From an uncultured Myxococcales bacterium (lineage in GTDB: Bacteria > Myxococcota_A > UBA9042), in the NCBI GenBank assembly GCA_903896545.1, contig CAITYF010000156.1:1-33031 (forward strand): 33,031 nt of DNA, written 5' to 3'. Of the stretch, positions 8,044 through 15,493 are shown piece after piece. A program made the position numbers and the translations under genes. Within the stretch, counting starts at the first letter, position 1. Every line of letters begins with the position of its first letter. The notes below the pieces were generated by a model. It had not been told where the DNA came from. It ran no database searches and saw nothing but the letters and a program-made list of their open reading frames with translations.

Positions 8044-9926
8044 TTGCCTTTCGCTCGTTGTTCCTTATGTTTTCCATGGTGTTGGCGATCTCGTCGGCAA
8101 ATTCAGTCTACGCCGATCTGCCTCCAACCGCCGCGTTGGCTGCGGTGCCCGCGCCCTTGACGCCAACGATCGCGCCTGCGCCGGTCACGCCGACGGTTGC
8201 GCTGGCGCCCGCAGCGATCAAGCCCGCGGGTCCGTGCCGTCCGGGTACGCCGGGTGTCACGTTGAACAGTGGCGGTGCGGTCTGGACGTTGTCGCCGTGT
8301 TCCGGCGCGCTGCAGGCGGTGCACCTGAGCGATGCGCAATTCCACGTCGCCGCGCGGCCGGAGCCGACCGGCATGCCGACGTGGGCCAAGAACAAATACG
8401 CGGCGGGGCAACTGGACCTCGTGCCGACGTGGGACGCGCCGTGGGACCCGTATCAGGACACGCTTTTGCAGGTGCTCGTGGCCGGCCAGTCGTCGGTCAA
8501 GATCCAGCGACGTGAAGGCGCAACGACGACGACGCAGACCGTGCCGAGTCTGGAGAAGCTGCAAAAGTCCGAACCGCAGTGGACGCTGCTGTCCAACGAC
8601 GCGTCGCACGTGAAGATGATTTGGCCGGATCCGCAAAAAGTGCAGTCGCCGGTCTACCTCGTCAAAACGTGGAAACTGGCCGGCAAGAACGCTGCGGGTC
8701 AGGACCAGCCGCTGTCTTTGCTGGTTGAATTGGCCGCGTGGAACGTGAGCGGTCAGGCTGTGCAGGTGACTTTGCAGTCGCAGGTGAGCAGCTTTCAGGA
8801 TCCGAACGCGGGTTCAGGCGGCGTGCTGGCGATGTTTTCCGCGCCGCCGGACAACAAGGGCGCGGGCTTCTGGGAGAACGGCACGCTGGTGCACCAGGAC
8901 TTGGCGGGCTTGGCCAAGGCGGAGCTGAAGGATCGTCAGGGGACGGGCAAGCCCGACTGGTTTGGCGTGGACTCGCGCTACTTTCTGCTCGCGACGATTC
9001 CGCAGGACGGCTATGACGCGAAGTCGACCGCGCTGCTCGTTCCGCGCGGACTGGGCGGTGTGCAGGCGCAACTGACGACAAGCGCGACGACGATTCCGGC
9101 GTCAAACTGCGTGCCGAGTTGGTACCAAAAGACCTGGGGAGGCGCCGCGACGTGTGCGAACGACAAGGGCGCTGGCAAGACGTGGACCTACCTGACCTAC
9201 GCGGGTCCCAAGCAACTCGACGCGCTCAAGAGCATGGGCCACGAGCTGGTCGGCAGCGTTGATTTTGGCTGGTTCACCGTCATCGCGATGCCGATGCTCG
9301 CGGTGTTGCGCTACGCGCACGACATCACGGGGCTGTGGCCGCTGGCGATCCTGATTCTCACGCTGCTCGTCAAGATTCTGCTGTGGCCGGTGACGGCCAA
9401 GTCGATGAAGTCGATGAAGAAGATGCAGCAGTTGAAGCCGGAGCTGGACAAGGTCCGCGCGGAACTGGAAGCGCGCGCCAAGAAGCTGGGGCAGGACAAG
9501 GCCGATCCGCAGGAACTGAACCGCGCAACTTTTGACCTCTACAAGAAGCACGACGTGAACCCGCTGGGCGGTTGCCTGCCGATGCTGCTGCAGATGCCGG
9601 TGTACATCGCGCTGTACCGGACGATCAACAGCTCCGTGGAGCTCTTCAACCAGCCGCTCTTTGGCTGGGTGACGGACCTGACCGCGAAGGATCCCTACTA
9701 CGTGCTGCCGCTCGTGCTGGGCGGCGTCATGTTTGCCCAGCAAAAGCTCACGCCGCAGGCGGGCGGTGATCCGGCGCAGCAGAAAATGATGCTGTACTTC
9801 ATGCCGATTTTGTTCACGGCGATGATGCTGCAGTTGCCTTCTGGCCTGACCCTGTACATCCTCGCGAACACGCTGCTCAGCGTGCTGCAGACGCTGTACG
9901 TCAACCGTTCGGCCAAAGCCGCTTAG
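8040..9926 (+). CDS. yidC: Membrane protein insertase YidC
   Basis: 628-aa Oxa1/YidC/Alb3-family insertase. The Gram-negative layout is clear: an N-terminal hydrophobic segment (residues 6-20), a Pro/Ala-rich tether (about 28-62), a large periplasmic P1 domain (about 65-390) and the insertase domain (about 405-625). Diagnostic stretches include LLWPVTAKSMKSMKKMQQLK, VNPLGGCLPMLLQMPVYIAL, DPYYVLPLVLGG and QLPSGLTLYI. Lys replaces the Arg that E. coli has in the hydrophilic groove (LLVKILLWP). Oddities: the N terminus resembles a cleavable signal peptide (NSVYA-D), and P1 has two Cys pairs (C66/C87 and C357/C372). Start ATG at 8040, coupled to yidD. Confidence 0.97.
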   Translation: MIAFRSLFLMFSMVLAISSANSVYADLPPTAALAAVPAPLTPTIAPAPVTPTVALAPAAIKPAGPCRPGTPGVTLNSGGAVWTLSPCSGALQAVHLSDAQFHVAARPEPTGMPTWAKNKYAAGQLDLVPTWDAPWDPYQDTLLQVLVAGQSSVKIQRREGATTTTQTVPSLEKLQKSEPQWTLLSNDASHVKMIWPDPQKVQSPVYLVKTWKLAGKNAAGQDQPLSLLVELAAWNVSGQAVQVTLQSQVSSFQDPNAGSGGVLAMFSAPPDNKGAGFWENGTLVHQDLAGLAKAELKDRQGTGKPDWFGVDSRYFLLATIPQDGYDAKSTALLVPRGLGGVQAQLTTSATTIPASNCVPSWYQKTWGGAATCANDKGAGKTWTYLTYAGPKQLDALKSMGHELVGSVDFGWFTVIAMPMLAVLRYAHDITGLWPLAILILTLLVKILLWPVTAKSMKSMKKMQQLKPELDKVRAELEARAKKLGQDKADPQELNRATFDLYKKHDVNPLGGCLPMLLQMPVYIALYRTINSSVELFNQPLFGWVTDLTAKDPYYVLPLVLGGVMFAQQKLTPQAGGDPAQQKMMLYFMPILFTAMMLQLPSGLTLYILANTLLSVLQTLYVNRSAKAA

Positions 9927-9941
9927 CGAAAAGAGGAAATC

Positions 9942-10580
9942 ATGTCCGAGCAGGAACTGAACGCGACGGAAGCGCAGGCAACTCAGGAAGACGACGCGTC
10001 TGAAGAAAGCAGCGCGCCCAAGCAGCACGTGTCGCTGGCTGAGAAAGTGGCGATCGCCCAGGAGACGGCGCAGAAGCTGTTTTCCCTGCTTGGCGCCAAG
10101 ATGCCGACGATCGAGAGCCGCGCGGATGAGGATCAGGTCATCGTGCAACTCTCCGATCTGGACCCCGCGCTGCAGCCGCAAGGCGACACGCGGGTGTTGG
10201 AGTCGATGCAGTTCATCTTGAACAAGGCGATCAACCGCTTCTCGATGGACCGCACGCGGCTGTCGCTCGATACAGATGGTTTTCGCCGGCGTCGCCCGGA
10301 AGGTCTGGACAAGGTCGCGCTAGCGCTTGCAGAAAAGAGCAAGCTGCTCGGCAAGTCGCTGGCGATCGGCCCGTTGGGTCAGGGCGATCTGCGGTTCCTG
10401 ACCGCGCAGTTGTCGCGCACCCCCGGTCTGGCGCTTGTCCACCATGGCGCGCCGGAGCGGCGTCGGTTGGTGATTGCGCCCAAGTCGCTGGTCGCCGACG
10501 CCCCGCGCGAGCACGAAAACGGCGCGGATGAGTCGCACGGACAGGGCGGCGGTCATCGCCGTCGTCGCCGCCGTCGTTAG
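9942..10580 (+). CDS. jag: Jag/KhpB-like KH-R3H RNA-binding protein with degenerate motifs
   Basis: 212-aa protein at the place jag/khpB occupies after yidC. GAGGA lies before the ATG, 15 bp from the yidC stop. An acidic, Ala-rich head (1-30) is followed by a KH-like region (about 60-115) and an R3H-like region (about 120-182, ending RRRLVIAPKSL), then a tail of eight Arg in the last nine residues. In the KH loop the usual GxxG reads QPQG (78-81). In the R3H helix the usual ERRxxH reads DLRFLT (149-154), so the first Arg and the His are lost. The Jag_N domain is absent. Family assignment rests on position, fold-like pattern and length; RNA binding may rely on the Arg tail. Confidence 0.8.
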   Translation: MSEQELNATEAQATQEDDASEESSAPKQHVSLAEKVAIAQETAQKLFSLLGAKMPTIESRADEDQVIVQLSDLDPALQPQGDTRVLESMQFILNKAINRFSMDRTRLSLDTDGFRRRRPEGLDKVALALAEKSKLLGKSLAIGPLGQGDLRFLTAQLSRTPGLALVHHGAPERRRLVIAPKSLVADAPREHENGADESHGQGGGHRRRRRRR

Positions 10581-10709
10581 ATCTCGCACGGATCGATCAA
10601 ACGGATTCTTGCGGGCCGTCCTCGCTCGCCCTGTGACCAAGCCGCGATTCGCGTCTTGACGCTGGCTGCGGGTCGTGTGGGCCACTCGGATGGGAGACGG
10701 CTTCGCGAC

Positions 10710-11243
10710 CTACTTTTTCAGGTCGCTCAAGTACGCCGACAGGTCATTGACCAAGCCGCTCATCGACTTACCGAACTTCTGGTCCTCTTCGCCCCAGGCC
10801 ACGATCGCCTGCTCGCGCTCGTCTTCCTTGGCCGACTTGAGGTGTTCCACCAGTTTCTTGGTGCTTTCCGCGTACTTGGTCAGCGTCGATTGCAGCGTCT
10901 GGTGAATATCACCCAGCTTGCCCGCCGGAACCTTCTGCTCGCTCGCGGCCTTGCTCAACGCTTCCACGTGCGGCAACAGGCTGTCGCGAAAGAGGGGCAG
11001 CATCTGTTCCGGGTCGTTGACCTGATACAGGTCTTCGCGCGCCTTGTTCATACCGGTCAGCGCTGGCTTGGCACCTTCCAGAAACACCTTATACTGCCGC
11101 ACGTCGTCGAACTCGTGGCTGCCGCAAGCCGCGAGGCCCAGCAGGCCGAGCGCCAGCAACCCCAGCAGCGTACGACGCGCGATCCCTGCCCCGGTGCGCG
11201 AGGGACCGGTCGAACAAATGGTCGAAAAAGTGCGATTCTGCAT
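10710..11243 (-). CDS. Hypothetical lipoprotein
   Basis: 177-aa predicted lipoprotein. I start at the ATG at 11243, which gives a signal peptide ending in LGLAAC (Cys40) after a long basic n-region (IARR before the hydrophobic core). The mature part is helical and charged (KAREDLYQ, then KYAESTKKLVEHLKSAKEDEREQAI), consistent with a helical-bundle periplasmic protein. I recognise no family. It is a single gene on the minus strand after jag, where mnmE often follows in other genomes. A tandem 18-bp repeat lies about 32-67 bp upstream of its start. Confidence 0.75.
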   Translation of the reverse strand: MQNRTFSTICSTGPSRTGAGIARRTLLGLLALGLLGLAACGSHEFDDVRQYKVFLEGAKPALTGMNKAREDLYQVNDPEQMLPLFRDSLLPHVEALSKAASEQKVPAGKLGDIHQTLQSTLTKYAESTKKLVEHLKSAKEDEREQAIVAWGEEDQKFGKSMSGLVNDLSAYLSDLKK

Positions 11244-11274
11244 GTTCTCATCCGCGCGGACTTGCGTTGGCGCC

Positions 11275-11310
11275 CGCCCAAGGTCCAAGGTACGCCCAAG
11301 GTCCAAGTTA
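11275..11310. repeat. Tandem 18-bp direct repeat
   Basis: Two adjacent copies, CGCCCAAGGTCCAAGGTA (11275-11292) and CGCCCAAGGTCCAAGTTA (11293-11310), differ at one base. They lie between the divergent lipoprotein gene (start 11243) and VOC gene (start 11398), so they could be a regulatory site or a recent slippage duplication. Confidence 0.75.
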
Positions 11311-11397
11311 CCTTAGCCCAGCACCGCTTCCGTGTCGAGCGAGCAAGCGGTTTCACCCAGCGGTTTTTCTACGTTAGCGCGCACGAGGAGTTTGTTC

Positions 11398-11817
11398 ATG
11401 GCCGTTCCGCCGATCTCGCCTTTTGGCATTCACCACATGGCCGTTCAGTGTTTTGACCTGCCGGCAATGGCGCGTTTCTACGAGAAAGTCCTGCGTTTGC
11501 ACGTCGAGCGCCGGTGGCCCGCGGACGATGGAAGCGATCGCTCCGTCTGGCTGCGATCGGGCAATTCTGTCATCGCCTTGGAGCGCTGCGCGTTGACGCC
11601 TGCACCCGACGATTGGCAATCCGATGAACCAGGTCTGCACCTGTTGGCGCTGGAGATCGCGTGGCAAAATCGCGATACTTGGCTGAAATGGTTGGCGCAT
11701 CAAGAAGTTCCGGTAGTCTTTGAGTCGGCGTGGACGATCTACGTGCACGACCCGGAGGGCAATCGCATTGGACTTTCGCATTTCCCGTTTACGGCGGACG
11801 GATTGCGCACGGCCTAA
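11398..11817 (+). CDS. VOC-superfamily (glyoxalase/bleomycin-resistance-like) protein
   Basis: 139-aa single VOC module. Two beta-alpha-beta-beta-beta halves can be traced: IHHMAVQCFDLPAMARFYEK at residues 11-30, and LHLLALEI to VHDPEGNRIGLSHF at about 80-129. Candidate metal ligands at the usual positions are H13, E62, H81 and E120. The superfamily covers isomerases, dioxygenases and antibiotic-binding proteins; the substrate here cannot be told. The ATG at 11398 has GAGGAG (11385-11390) seven bases upstream and is preferred over the in-frame start at 11332. It is divergent from the lipoprotein gene, and the next plus-strand gene has its own promoter-like sequence. Confidence 0.85.
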   Translation: MAVPPISPFGIHHMAVQCFDLPAMARFYEKVLRLHVERRWPADDGSDRSVWLRSGNSVIALERCALTPAPDDWQSDEPGLHLLALEIAWQNRDTWLKWLAHQEVPVVFESAWTIYVHDPEGNRIGLSHFPFTADGLRTA

Positions 11818-11868
11818 CGCATGGGCTCACGAACTGCGCGAGGTTTTGTGCAAGAACTGTGCGTTTGC

Positions 11869-11898
11869 TTGCCGTTTCGCGTAACGCGCCCCTATGAT
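11869..11898 (+). promoter_or_regulatory. Putative sigma-70-type promoter before the pseudokinase gene
   Basis: TTGCCG (11869-11874) and TATGAT (11893-11898) are 18 bp apart, 57 bp upstream of the pseudokinase ATG. Short inverted arms ACTGG (11917-11921) and CCAGT (11929-11933) lie just downstream and could be an operator. This is consensus matching by eye only. Confidence 0.4.
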
Positions 11899-11954
11899 AC
11901 TGTGCCCGAGCCAACCACTGGCCCGGTACCAGTTGCTTCTGGAGGACCTGTCGC

Positions 11955-14666
11955 ATGACAGATCGGCAGATTTCCAAAAGATTTAGCGTGCATGCTACTC
12001 TTGAAGAGGGCAAGCTCGGAACCCTGTTTTGGACCCGTGATGAAGAGCGCGGCGCGTCAGCGTTGCTTTTGCTCCTCGCTGCGGGGACGCGATCGGACGA
12101 TGCGACGCTGCAAGCGATCGTTGGAGACCAGCAGTCTGGGCCCAACGTGCTTGCGACGTACGCCTACGGCCGGGGTGACGAAGGCGCGTGGCTTGCGACT
12201 GAGGCACCTGCGCTCGCGCCGGAAGCGGCAACGCTGGAAGGTGTGCTGAAGCGGCGCGATCGGTTGGAACTGCCGCAAATTCTGCGCCTTGGCGTGGCGC
12301 TGGCGCGCGCAGTGGAAGCGCTCACCGCGGCAGGCAAGCAACATCTCGATATTCAGCCCAACCGCGTGTGGCTCGCCACGGGCGCGTTGGCGACCGGCGC
12401 GCCGCAATTGTTTGGCGTTGGTTGGTGGCGTTTGTTGCCCGCGTACCAAAATGGCGCGCAGGCCGAAGCGTTTTACGGCAACCCGGAATATCTCGCGGCG
12501 GAACTGTGCAAAGGCCTCGCGGCCAGCGCCACGTCGGATGTCTACGGTGCGGCGACCACGATCTGGGCGCTCGCTGCGGGCAAGCCGCCGTTCCCGTCGA
12601 ACCAGCCGTTGATGGCGCTGAAGCGTCAGGCGGTTGAGAAGCCGCTGCGCTTGGATCTGGTCAAGCCGGCTTTGGTCGGGGTGAAGGATCTGCAGGCCGT
12701 TGTGGCTGAAGCGCTGGATAAAGAACCGGCGAAGCGTCCGGCACCGGCCGCTTGGCGTACGAGCGTGGAAACGCTGGCCTCGCAAAAAGCCGCTGAGGTG
12801 TTGCAGCAGTCAGCTGATTTTGTTGCTGCTCCCGTCGTTGCTGCGCCCGTCGCGTCGCCCTCCGCGCCAATCGCGGTCAAGCCCGTCGAAGAGCCTGACG
12901 ACCTGCGCGAAACGCTGCAGTTTGCCGGTTCAGACGTTGCGGCTGCCTTGGCTGTGGCCGTTGCCGCCGCGGAGAAGACCGCTGAACCCGCGCCGCTGGA
13001 TGACGCCGCTGCGTTGGCGTCTCTGCCCGACGCACCCGCCGATGCCCCCGATGAGGACGAAGAAGACGGTTCTGACGCTGGCACGCCGCGCCAGGGTCGC
13101 CGTCGCCGTGAACGGCGGGAACGACACACGGTCGCCGGTATTGGCATCGCTGCGGCGCTGGCTGAAGCGAATCTGGCCGAGCAGAAACCGAGCGCGCCGG
13201 GTCTTGCCGGTTTGACGCCCAACAGCTTGCCGACCTTGCCGGGCGTGTCGCGGCCTCCGGTCCCTACGCCGGCTGAGGCAGAGTTTGTTCCCGGTCGCAA
13301 GAGCATTGCGCCATCGAGTCCGTTGTCGCCCGCGCCTGCTGCGTCCAACAAGGCGCCGCAACGGCCGGAAGCGTCGAGCGGTCCTCGCGTCATCGTCAAC
13401 CAACCGAAGACGGGCGCGTCTGAGGCCGCTGTGGCCACCACCGGGCGCACGCTGACCGCGCGTTTGGCTGAAGGCGCGTTCTTTGAAGACGACGCGAGTG
13501 CGGCCGGCGCGCCCGCGGATCTGGGCGATCAGACGCCGCCGACACCGCCCAAGGAAGGACTGAACCGCAAGGCGCTCGTCGCGATCGGCGGTTTTGCCGC
13601 GCTGATGATCGGCGTTTCGCTGTGGATGTCGAACCGCGCCGCGCTACCCGACATGCCGGCCACGCCGGAAGCGCCCGCGGCCACTGAGGAACCCGCTGTG
13701 GAGCCCGCAGTTGACGCGACGAACGCTGCCGCCCCGGCGGAAGCAACGCCCGTTGTGGCGGCCCCTGCGCCAACCCCGACTGCGGTCGTGGCTCCGCCGG
13801 TTGAAGTCGCCGCGCCGGCTGCCCAGCCCGACGCGGGCCAGACCGCCGACGCTGCACCTGTGGCCGCACCGGTTGTCGCTGCGCCCGTGCCTGCCCCGGC
13901 GCCTGTTCCGGCTGCCCCGGCGCTTGCGCCGATCGACGCTGCACATCAGGCAGAAGTGCAGCGGTACGTGGCGGAAGGTAACTCGGCGTTGGCCACCAAG
14001 GATCCCGTCACGGCGTTGGCCAAGGCGCAGGAAGCCCTGAAGCTGAACGCGGGTCATGCGCCGGCGCTGTTGCTGAAAGAACAGGCGCAGCGCGGCGTTG
14101 ATGCCGCGATCGTCGAGGCCAAGGCGGCGGAAGCCAAGGCGCTGGAGGCCAAAGCGGCAGAAGCCAAGGCCGCTGCCAAGGTCAAAGCCGTGGACACCGC
14201 AAAGTCGGAAGCGGCCGCGCAAAAAGAGCAGAAGGCGCAGAGCAAGCGGGAAGCGCAGAAGGCCGCGGTCAAGCGCGCGGCGGCGCAGAAGGCGGAACGG
14301 GCAGCGGCAGCAAAGGAAGCGGCAGCGGCCAAAGCCAAGGCGGCCAAGGAACGTGCGGCGGCCAAGAAAGCAGAGAAGGACGCGGCGGCCAAGAAGGCTG
14401 AAAAAGAGTCGGCCAAGAAAGTGGAGAAAGAGCCCGTCGCGCGTCCACAGCGCCCGGAAGCGCGTCCCGTTGAGAAGCCCGCCGTGGATGAGGGCAATTC
14501 GGCCGCGCAGGAGGCCAGCAAGTTTGCGGCGCTCGCGCAGAAGGCGAGCAAAGCCAAGCTGAAAGTTCTGTATCTGCAGAAGGCCGTCAAGCTGGACCCG
14601 GCCAACGCGGGCTACAAGACGCAGTTGAAGTCGGCCGAAGAGCAGCTGAAGACGGAAGGGCCGTAG
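11955..14666 (+). CDS. Membrane-anchored protein-kinase-like protein (probable pseudokinase)
   Basis: 903 aa. Residues 1-275 have a Ser/Thr-kinase-like fold, but catalytic motifs are broken: no VAIK-type Lys (strand reads SALLLLLAAG), the HRDLKPxN loop reads HLDIQPNR (130-137) so Lys and Asn are lost, and DFG reads LFG (152-154). Structural motifs survive, namely GNPEYLAAEL (175-184, APE-like) and SDVYGAA (194-200). An acidic, Pro/Ala-rich linker (about 285-535) leads to one membrane helix (about 539-558), then an Ala/Pro-rich periplasmic stretch, an Ala/Lys-rich coiled coil (about 715-830), and TPR-like ends (VQRYVAEGNSALATKDPVTA-like, and LYLQKAVKLDPANAGYK). GGAGG precedes the ATG. Signalling or scaffolding without phosphotransfer is inferred. 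Confidence 0.85.
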   Translation: MTDRQISKRFSVHATLEEGKLGTLFWTRDEERGASALLLLLAAGTRSDDATLQAIVGDQQSGPNVLATYAYGRGDEGAWLATEAPALAPEAATLEGVLKRRDRLELPQILRLGVALARAVEALTAAGKQHLDIQPNRVWLATGALATGAPQLFGVGWWRLLPAYQNGAQAEAFYGNPEYLAAELCKGLAASATSDVYGAATTIWALAAGKPPFPSNQPLMALKRQAVEKPLRLDLVKPALVGVKDLQAVVAEALDKEPAKRPAPAAWRTSVETLASQKAAEVLQQSADFVAAPVVAAPVASPSAPIAVKPVEEPDDLRETLQFAGSDVAAALAVAVAAAEKTAEPAPLDDAAALASLPDAPADAPDEDEEDGSDAGTPRQGRRRRERRERHTVAGIGIAAALAEANLAEQKPSAPGLAGLTPNSLPTLPGVSRPPVPTPAEAEFVPGRKSIAPSSPLSPAPAASNKAPQRPEASSGPRVIVNQPKTGASEAAVATTGRTLTARLAEGAFFEDDASAAGAPADLGDQTPPTPPKEGLNRKALVAIGGFAALMIGVSLWMSNRAALPDMPATPEAPAATEEPAVEPAVDATNAAAPAEATPVVAAPAPTPTAVVAPPVEVAAPAAQPDAGQTADAAPVAAPVVAAPVPAPAPVPAAPALAPIDAAHQAEVQRYVAEGNSALATKDPVTALAKAQEALKLNAGHAPALLLKEQAQRGVDAAIVEAKAAEAKALEAKAAEAKAAAKVKAVDTAKSEAAAQKEQKAQSKREAQKAAVKRAAAQKAERAAAAKEAAAAKAKAAKERAAAKKAEKDAAAKKAEKESAKKVEKEPVARPQRPEARPVEKPAVDEGNSAAQEASKFAALAQKASKAKLKVLYLQKAVKLDPANAGYKTQLKSAEEQLKTEGP

Positions 14667-14852
14667 GCGACCTGCGCCGCGACCACGCGACTTGACGGCT
14701 TGCATCCGCCGCGGGCGATGTTCACCATGGAAGCCGCAAGCGCCGTGACAATCCTGTCAGGTGGCGCAGCGGGCAGACGCCCTCGCGGACGGGTCTGGAT
14801 GGCTGATCGAGCGAGCGAAAACCGCGAGAAAACGCTTCCGGATCAGAGATCT

Positions 14853-15413
14853 ATGGATCCTGCATCGGCGTTAACGTCGGGCACTGGCACGGTTCATGCA
14901 CAGCTTGTCATCGGTGCTCCGCAGCGGTTGTCGCTGCCGACTTGGTGGCTGAGCGTGCTTTCGATTTGCCTGATGACCGGCTGTGTTGTGCTGCCTCCGA
15001 CCGCAGAAGCGCCTGTCGACCTGACGCCGTTCCTGACGGTGCTGCGCGCGAGTCCGGAACAGTACAAGCCCCACACGATCGCGGATCCCAATTCGGGCGA
15101 GGCTTTTCGCATCGAGCAGGTCGCTACGCAGCAGGTCGACGAGTCGGCGCTGCACTACTACTGGTACTACGACTGGGATGGCAGCAGCACGGTTCTGGAC
15201 ATCTCCGCCGTGTGTCAGAGCCACCTGACGTGCACGGTTGTCGTGTGCGATCGACCGGGCAATACCAAGAAGGAGCACAAGCTCCTCGCGGTGGTGAGCT
15301 CTGCGGCGCTTGTCGATGGCGCTGTGCAGCCAACCGATTTTCCGACGAACACGGTGTACGACACGGTGCAGTGGCAATTGGTCAACGAGAAGACTTGTGT
15401 GACAGCGCCGTAG
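14853..15413 (+). CDS. Hypothetical lipoprotein
   Basis: About 186 aa from the ATG at 14853. A hydrophobic stretch followed by LMTGC (Cys44 from this start) reads as a lipoprotein signal peptide with an unusually long n-region. The start is uncertain: the frame is open from 14700, no strong ribosome-binding site is seen, and a TTG at 14928 would give a shorter, more typical signal. The mature protein is soluble, with an aromatic run (ALHYYWYYDWDG) and several Cys (VCQSHLTCTVVVC) that may form disulphides. I recognise no family. It lies 80 bp before the next secreted protein and may be co-transcribed with it. The 186-bp gap upstream holds only a weak TGACA-ATCC-TGTCA inverted repeat at 14746. 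Confidence 0.7.
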   Translation: MDPASALTSGTGTVHAQLVIGAPQRLSLPTWWLSVLSICLMTGCVVLPPTAEAPVDLTPFLTVLRASPEQYKPHTIADPNSGEAFRIEQVATQQVDESALHYYWYYDWDGSSTVLDISAVCQSHLTCTVVVCDRPGNTKKEHKLLAVVSSAALVDGAVQPTDFPTNTVYDTVQWQLVNEKTCVTAP

Positions 15414-15493
15414 ACGCAGGCAAAAACTGGATCGGCCGACGAGGTTTCGTAGGCTGGCGGCGGGCAGGAGCCCGTGAACAAGGGAGACAGACG

